42,283 nt of DNA from Balneolaceae bacterium. Lineage in GTDB: Bacteria; Bacteroidota; Rhodothermia; Balneolales; Balneolaceae. The stretch is from contig PWWL01000226.1 in assembly GCA_003561515.1 (NCBI GenBank), positions 1-42,283 on the forward strand, read 5' to 3'. The notes beneath the pieces are model-generated. The model ran no database searches. It worked only from the letters and a program-made list of their open reading frames with translations, and was not told the DNA's origin. Below, piece by piece: positions 40,021-42,283 of this stretch; positions within the stretch are counted from its first letter, which is position 1; every line of letters starts with the position of its first letter. Made by a program: the position numbers and the translations under genes.

Positions 40021-41035
40021 TTTTCAATTTTGGTTTACAGTTGGTTCTGAGGGTTTCGAGTACGGTTTCAAAATCTTCGGGCAGGGTTGAATCAAAGGAT
40101 ACAAATTCTCCCGTTGCTGGATGCCTGAAGCCGAGAGTTTTAGCATGCAGTGCCTGCCGTTCAAGCCTGGCAAAAAGGTTATTAAACATTGACTTTCGCG
40201 ACCCTGAATTTGGCCCGTATCGAACCGAGTCGCCACCATAGGTGCGATCGCCAAACACATAATACCTCTCATTTTGCATGTGAACCCGTATCTGATGGGT
40301 GCGGCCTGTTTCGAGCTGCACTTCGAGCAGGGCCAGATGATCGAACTCTTCTATTCGTTTAAAGTGGGTGATCGCCTTTTTACCTTTGCCGCCATCAAGT
40401 ACTGTCATCACTTTACGATCTTGCGGAGAGCGCCCGATACTGCCTTCTATCGTGCCAGACTCAGGCGGTTTTCCCCATACAATTGCCCAGTATGTGCGCT
40501 CTACCGTCTTTTTTGCAAATTGCCCGGCCAGATTTGCATGCGCTTCTTCGGTTTTGGCAACCACTAACAGGCCGCTGGTATCTTTATCGAGCCGGTGTAC
40601 AATACCCGGCCGCAGTGTCTCCTCGTCGGCATTGGAGAGATTCGCACCTGCATGATAGAGTAGCCCGTTCACGAGCGTTCCCGACCAGTTTCCGAAGGCA
40701 GGATGCACAACCATATCGGCGTCTTTGTTCACAATAATGATATGCTCATCCTCAAAAACGATGTCGAGGGGTATCGGTTCAGGCCTGGCCTTGGGGGGAG
40801 GTGGTTTGGGAAGGCTGATTTCAATCTTATCGCCCGGCTGCATGATGTAGGAGGCTTTCTCCAGATTGCCATTTACAAGAACATGCCCTTCCTTGATTGC
40901 CTTTTGCACCTTGTTCCGCGTGGCGTTTTGTACAAACGATGTGATGTATTTATCGAGACGTATATCGGAATGCTGCCCTTCGGGTACTTCTAACAGATAT
41001 TCCGTCCGGTTTGGGTGTTCTTTTTCAACTAGCAT
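40013..41035 (-). CDS. RluD/RluA-family 23S rRNA pseudouridine synthase
   Basis: A 340-residue RNA-modifying enzyme. An S4 RNA-binding domain occupies about 25-75 (IRLDKYITSFVQNATRNKVQKAI), followed by the catalytic domain starting IVFEDEHIIIVNKDADMVVHP. The catalytic aspartate is Asp150 in GIVHRLDKDTSG, and LETGRTHQIRVHM is the second family motif. It is closest to RluD in architecture, which modifies helix 69 of 23S rRNA. It is the first gene of the minus-strand series ending at cdsA or the epimerase. Start ATG 41035. Confidence 0.93.
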   Translation of the reverse strand: MLVEKEHPNRTEYLLEVPEGQHSDIRLDKYITSFVQNATRNKVQKAIKEGHVLVNGNLEKASYIMQPGDKIEISLPKPPPPKARPEPIPLDIVFEDEHIIIVNKDADMVVHPAFGNWSGTLVNGLLYHAGANLSNADEETLRPGIVHRLDKDTSGLLVVAKTEEAHANLAGQFAKKTVERTYWAIVWGKPPESGTIEGSIGRSPQDRKVMTVLDGGKGKKAITHFKRIEEFDHLALLEVQLETGRTHQIRVHMQNERYYVFGDRTYGGDSVRYGPNSGSRKSMFNNLFARLERQALHAKTLGFRHPATGEFVSFDSTLPEDFETVLETLRTNCKPKLKNV

Positions 41036-41108
41036 AGCCGTTCAAAATACAAAAAAATTGCGTTTTGAATGCTATAAACCGCGATTTTGAAATTTTTACA
41101 TTTTTTTC

Positions 41109-41143
41109 TGTAAGGGAAACGGGTTTTTCGGTTCATACATATA
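41109..41143 (+). promoter_or_regulatory. Duplicated promoter-like module, copy A
   Basis: TGTAAGG (41109-41115), 12 bases, then TCGGTTCATACATATA (41128-41143). The same two words with the same 12-base spacing recur at 41471-41505. In both places an ATG follows within about 10 bases. I read this as a promoter-like or operator-like element, though the spacing does not fit a classical -35/-10 pair. Confidence 0.45.
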
Positions 41144-41146
41144 GAA

Positions 41147-41254
41147 ATGAGAGTTAAAACATTGGGTAGAGAGAATGGATATCAGAGTGAGCTGAGACGC
41201 TATGCAAGATATCACGATGAAATCAAGAGGTGGTTGAAACCGCAGATGATCTAA
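41147..41254 (+). CDS. 35-residue basic small ORF with its own terminator
   Basis: ATG AGA GTT AAA at 41147 opens a 35-codon frame (starts MRVKTLGRENGYQSELRRY, ends DEIKRWLKPQMI) closed by TAA. The product is highly charged, helical and without a signal or membrane segment. Module A lies three bases before the ATG, so a near-leaderless mRNA is possible, and the ORF's last codons form the 5' arm of a strong terminator (41239-41275). I do not recognise it. It may be a small protein, a leader peptide or an sRNA that only looks coding. Confidence 0.4.
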   Translation: MRVKTLGRENGYQSELRRYARYHDEIKRWLKPQMI

Positions 41255-41275
41255 CGATTGTCTGCGGTTTTTTTT
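41239..41275 (+). terminator. Terminator of the small ORF
   Basis: ACCGCAGA (41239-41246) pairs with TCTGCGGT (41261-41268) around a 14-base loop and is followed by T's to 41275. It overlaps the stop codon of the 35-codon ORF. Confidence 0.88.
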
Positions 41276-41353
41276 ATTTGTTCTAAACTGATTTGAGCCA
41301 TAACGGGTTACATGCGGCAGGAGCAGTTCATAATTCCAGCAAACTATTTTTTT

Positions 41354-41381
41354 AAAAAGCGCAATAGGGCGCATTTTTTTT
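41354..41381. terminator. Second, bidirectional terminator-like hairpin
   Basis: AAAAAGCGC, loop AATAGG, GCGC then A and an eight-T run, with the A-run on the left giving the inverse on the minus strand. It lies 80-100 bases after the first terminator; the gene it serves is not evident. Confidence 0.5.
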
Positions 41382-41470
41382 ATACGCTACCCACTCCTAA
41401 GTCATCTGCTTTCTCCAAGTTTAACGAAATGGATATCGCAGTTCCAGATTGTTTCTATTTCTACATTTTT

Positions 41471-41505
41471 TGTAAGGAATTATCGAAAATCGGTTCATAC
41501 ATATA
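41471..41505 (+). promoter_or_regulatory. Duplicated promoter-like module, copy B
   Basis: TGTAAGG (41471-41477), 12 bases, TCGGTTCATACATATA (41490-41505), matching copy A exactly in both words and spacing. An ATG at 41513 opens only an eight-codon frame (MNQEFSDL). The IS200-like element's left hairpins start 41 bases later, so the copy may drive the transposase mRNA or be a truncated gene start interrupted by the element. Confidence 0.45.
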
Positions 41506-41545
41506 TAGCTGTATGAATCAGGAATTTTCGGATCTATAACCATAC

Positions 41546-41627
41546 GCCTCGAAGAGGCACAAGCATTAGCATGGGACGCAGTCCTATGAAAATCAAGAAC
41601 AACCTCCACCAACAGCTCCGAAGGAGC
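41546..41627 (+). repeat. Left hairpin set of the IS200-like element
   Basis: Hairpins with three-base loops: GCCTC GAA GAGGC (41546-41558), then AGCATTAGCAT and GGGAC GCA GTCCTATG (27-base arm 41562-41588), then GCTCC GAA GGAGC (41615-41627). The 27-base arm is the inverse of 42164-42190 with one mismatch. The order hairpin, linker, hairpin is repeated inverted on the right side. Confidence 0.8.
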
Positions 41628-41649
41628 GCAAGCCCGGAAGGTCACAGCC

Positions 41650-42102
41650 ATGCCACAAGCCCTCTCTAAAGTCTATACCCACATCATATTCAGCACGAAA
41701 CATCGCAAACCGTTCATTGACAAACCCATTGAAACAGACCTGTTTGATTATCTCGGCGGTATATGCAAAGGCCTTGAATGCAACTCTGTGCAGATTGGAG
41801 GCCATAAAGATCATGTTCATATTCTATGCCTGCTTTCCAAAAAAGTGACTCAGGTCACATTGCTTCAGGAGGTTAAGCAGCAATCTTCCAAATGGATCAA
41901 AACCAAAGGGGAAAGCTATTCCAATTTCTACTGGCAAAATGGTTATGGCATTTTTTCTGTCAAACCACCTGAGGCGAAAGTGGTTGCCAGGTACATACAA
42001 AGTCAAGAACACCATCATCAGCATCTGAGTTTTAAGGAGGAGTTCAGACGGTTTCTCAGGAAATATGATGTGGATTATGATGAGAGGTATGTGTGGGATT
42101 AG
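41650..42102 (+). CDS. IS200/IS605-type Y1 transposase (TnpA)
   Basis: A 150-residue HUH transposase, full length for the family. The metal-binding motif is His55-Val-His57 (GGHKDHVHILC) and the catalytic Tyr is Tyr115 in VVARYIQSQEHHHQHLSFKEEF, the standard YI..Qe.HH block. The N-terminus THIIFSTKHRKPF and WQNGYGIFSV near 95-104 are also typical. It nicks single-stranded DNA next to hairpins through a 5'-phosphotyrosine. GGAAGG lies about 9 bases before the ATG. No TnpB/IscB gene accompanies it. The sequence looks intact, so the element may be active. Confidence 0.92.
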   Translation: MPQALSKVYTHIIFSTKHRKPFIDKPIETDLFDYLGGICKGLECNSVQIGGHKDHVHILCLLSKKVTQVTLLQEVKQQSSKWIKTKGESYSNFYWQNGYGIFSVKPPEAKVVARYIQSQEHHHQHLSFKEEFRRFLRKYDVDYDERYVWD

Positions 42103-42125
42103 AATACTAACCGGAGAAGGCTTTC

Positions 42126-42207
42126 GCCCACTTCGGGGCTTTCTAAATAGACGACCTTAAATACATAGGACTGCGTCCTATGCTAATGCTCTAGTCCCTT
42201 CAGGACT
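42126..42207 (-). repeat. Right hairpin set of the IS200-like element
   Basis: On the minus strand: AGTCC TGAAG GGACT (42207-42193), AGAGCATTAGCAT, AGGAC GCA GTCCTATG (27-base arm 42190-42164), and GCCCC GAA GTGGGC (42139-42126). It mirrors the left set in order and linker words. On the plus strand 42193-42207 followed by T's to 42213 also works as a terminator for the transposase mRNA. Confidence 0.8.
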
Positions 42208-42283
42208 TTTTTTGCAGAAAAGTTATTATGGCATCGAAATAATACAAAACAGCGCAATTCTCCTGGATTTATCGCCCTGAATA

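Larger units (their letters stand above)
41546..42207 (+). mobile_element. IS200-like element or REP-type transposase locus
   Basis: One Y1 transposase gene flanked by inverted hairpin sets (41546-41627 and 42126-42207). IS200-type elements have no long inverted repeats of the DDE kind and move as single strands by cutting next to hairpins. A 27-base near-perfect inverted arm and matched hairpins fit either a small IS200-like element or a RAYT-type locus that spreads such hairpins. No target duplication is expected or seen. Confidence 0.65.

Overview
The window looks like chromosomal DNA of a Bacteroidota-related bacterium, most likely a Balneolota/Rhodothermota-type organism. This is inferred from gene content (gldC, a DUF4199 protein, a BatA-type protein, a membrane-anchored LytTR regulator, several lipobox proteins, few strong Shine-Dalgarno sites), not from a marker gene. 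No rRNA or tRNA was seen. Apart from two small transposase loci the region is ordinary and densely coding.

Layout. 1-2885: the 3' end of an outer-membrane barrel gene, a secreted GH5 glycoside hydrolase and an orphan periplasmic binding lipoprotein. 3039-7530: a DEAD-box helicase, a membrane protein/XRE repressor pair, a divergent ExbB-like/LytTR pair and a REP-associated tyrosine transposase (RAYT), with REP-like hairpins scattered through the block. 7538-16990: two tandem D-aminoacylase-like amidohydrolases, a trypsin-like lipoprotein, an atypical NRAMP-family transporter, an M28 peptidase, a small membrane protein and an S1/P1 nuclease, giving a strong extracytoplasmic degradation theme. 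17101-21833: a heat-shock block read on the minus strand, hsp20 - dnaK - five RNA-like repeat units - DnaJ/CbpA. 21979-31028: aroA, a very large TPR protein, a CBS protein coupled to hflX, a membrane protein and a BatA-like protein, all on the minus strand. 31142-33829: a large plus-strand propeller lipoprotein. 34089-41035: a compact minus-strand series, rluD-type synthase, gldC, accA, acyl-CoA thioesterase, DUF2085, DUF4199, CPBP protease, DUF2007, cdsA and a TIGR01777 epimerase; several neighbours overlap by 1-8 bases, suggesting one or two operons for envelope lipid and membrane functions. 41036-42283: a small ORF with its own terminator, then an IS200-like element flanked by hairpin repeats.

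The most unusual object is the array between dnaK and dnaJ. Four near-identical ~188 bp units plus one divergent unit each end, on the minus strand, in a GC-rich hairpin followed by a T-run. The hairpins keep their pairing where the sequence changes, and the loops of three of them are complementary to the 5' part of the same unit. I interpret this as a tandem family of small structured RNAs, possibly dual-function, because three units also hold a 27-codon ORF. The second theme is two unrelated HUH (Y1) transposases, each surrounded by its own family of short hairpins.
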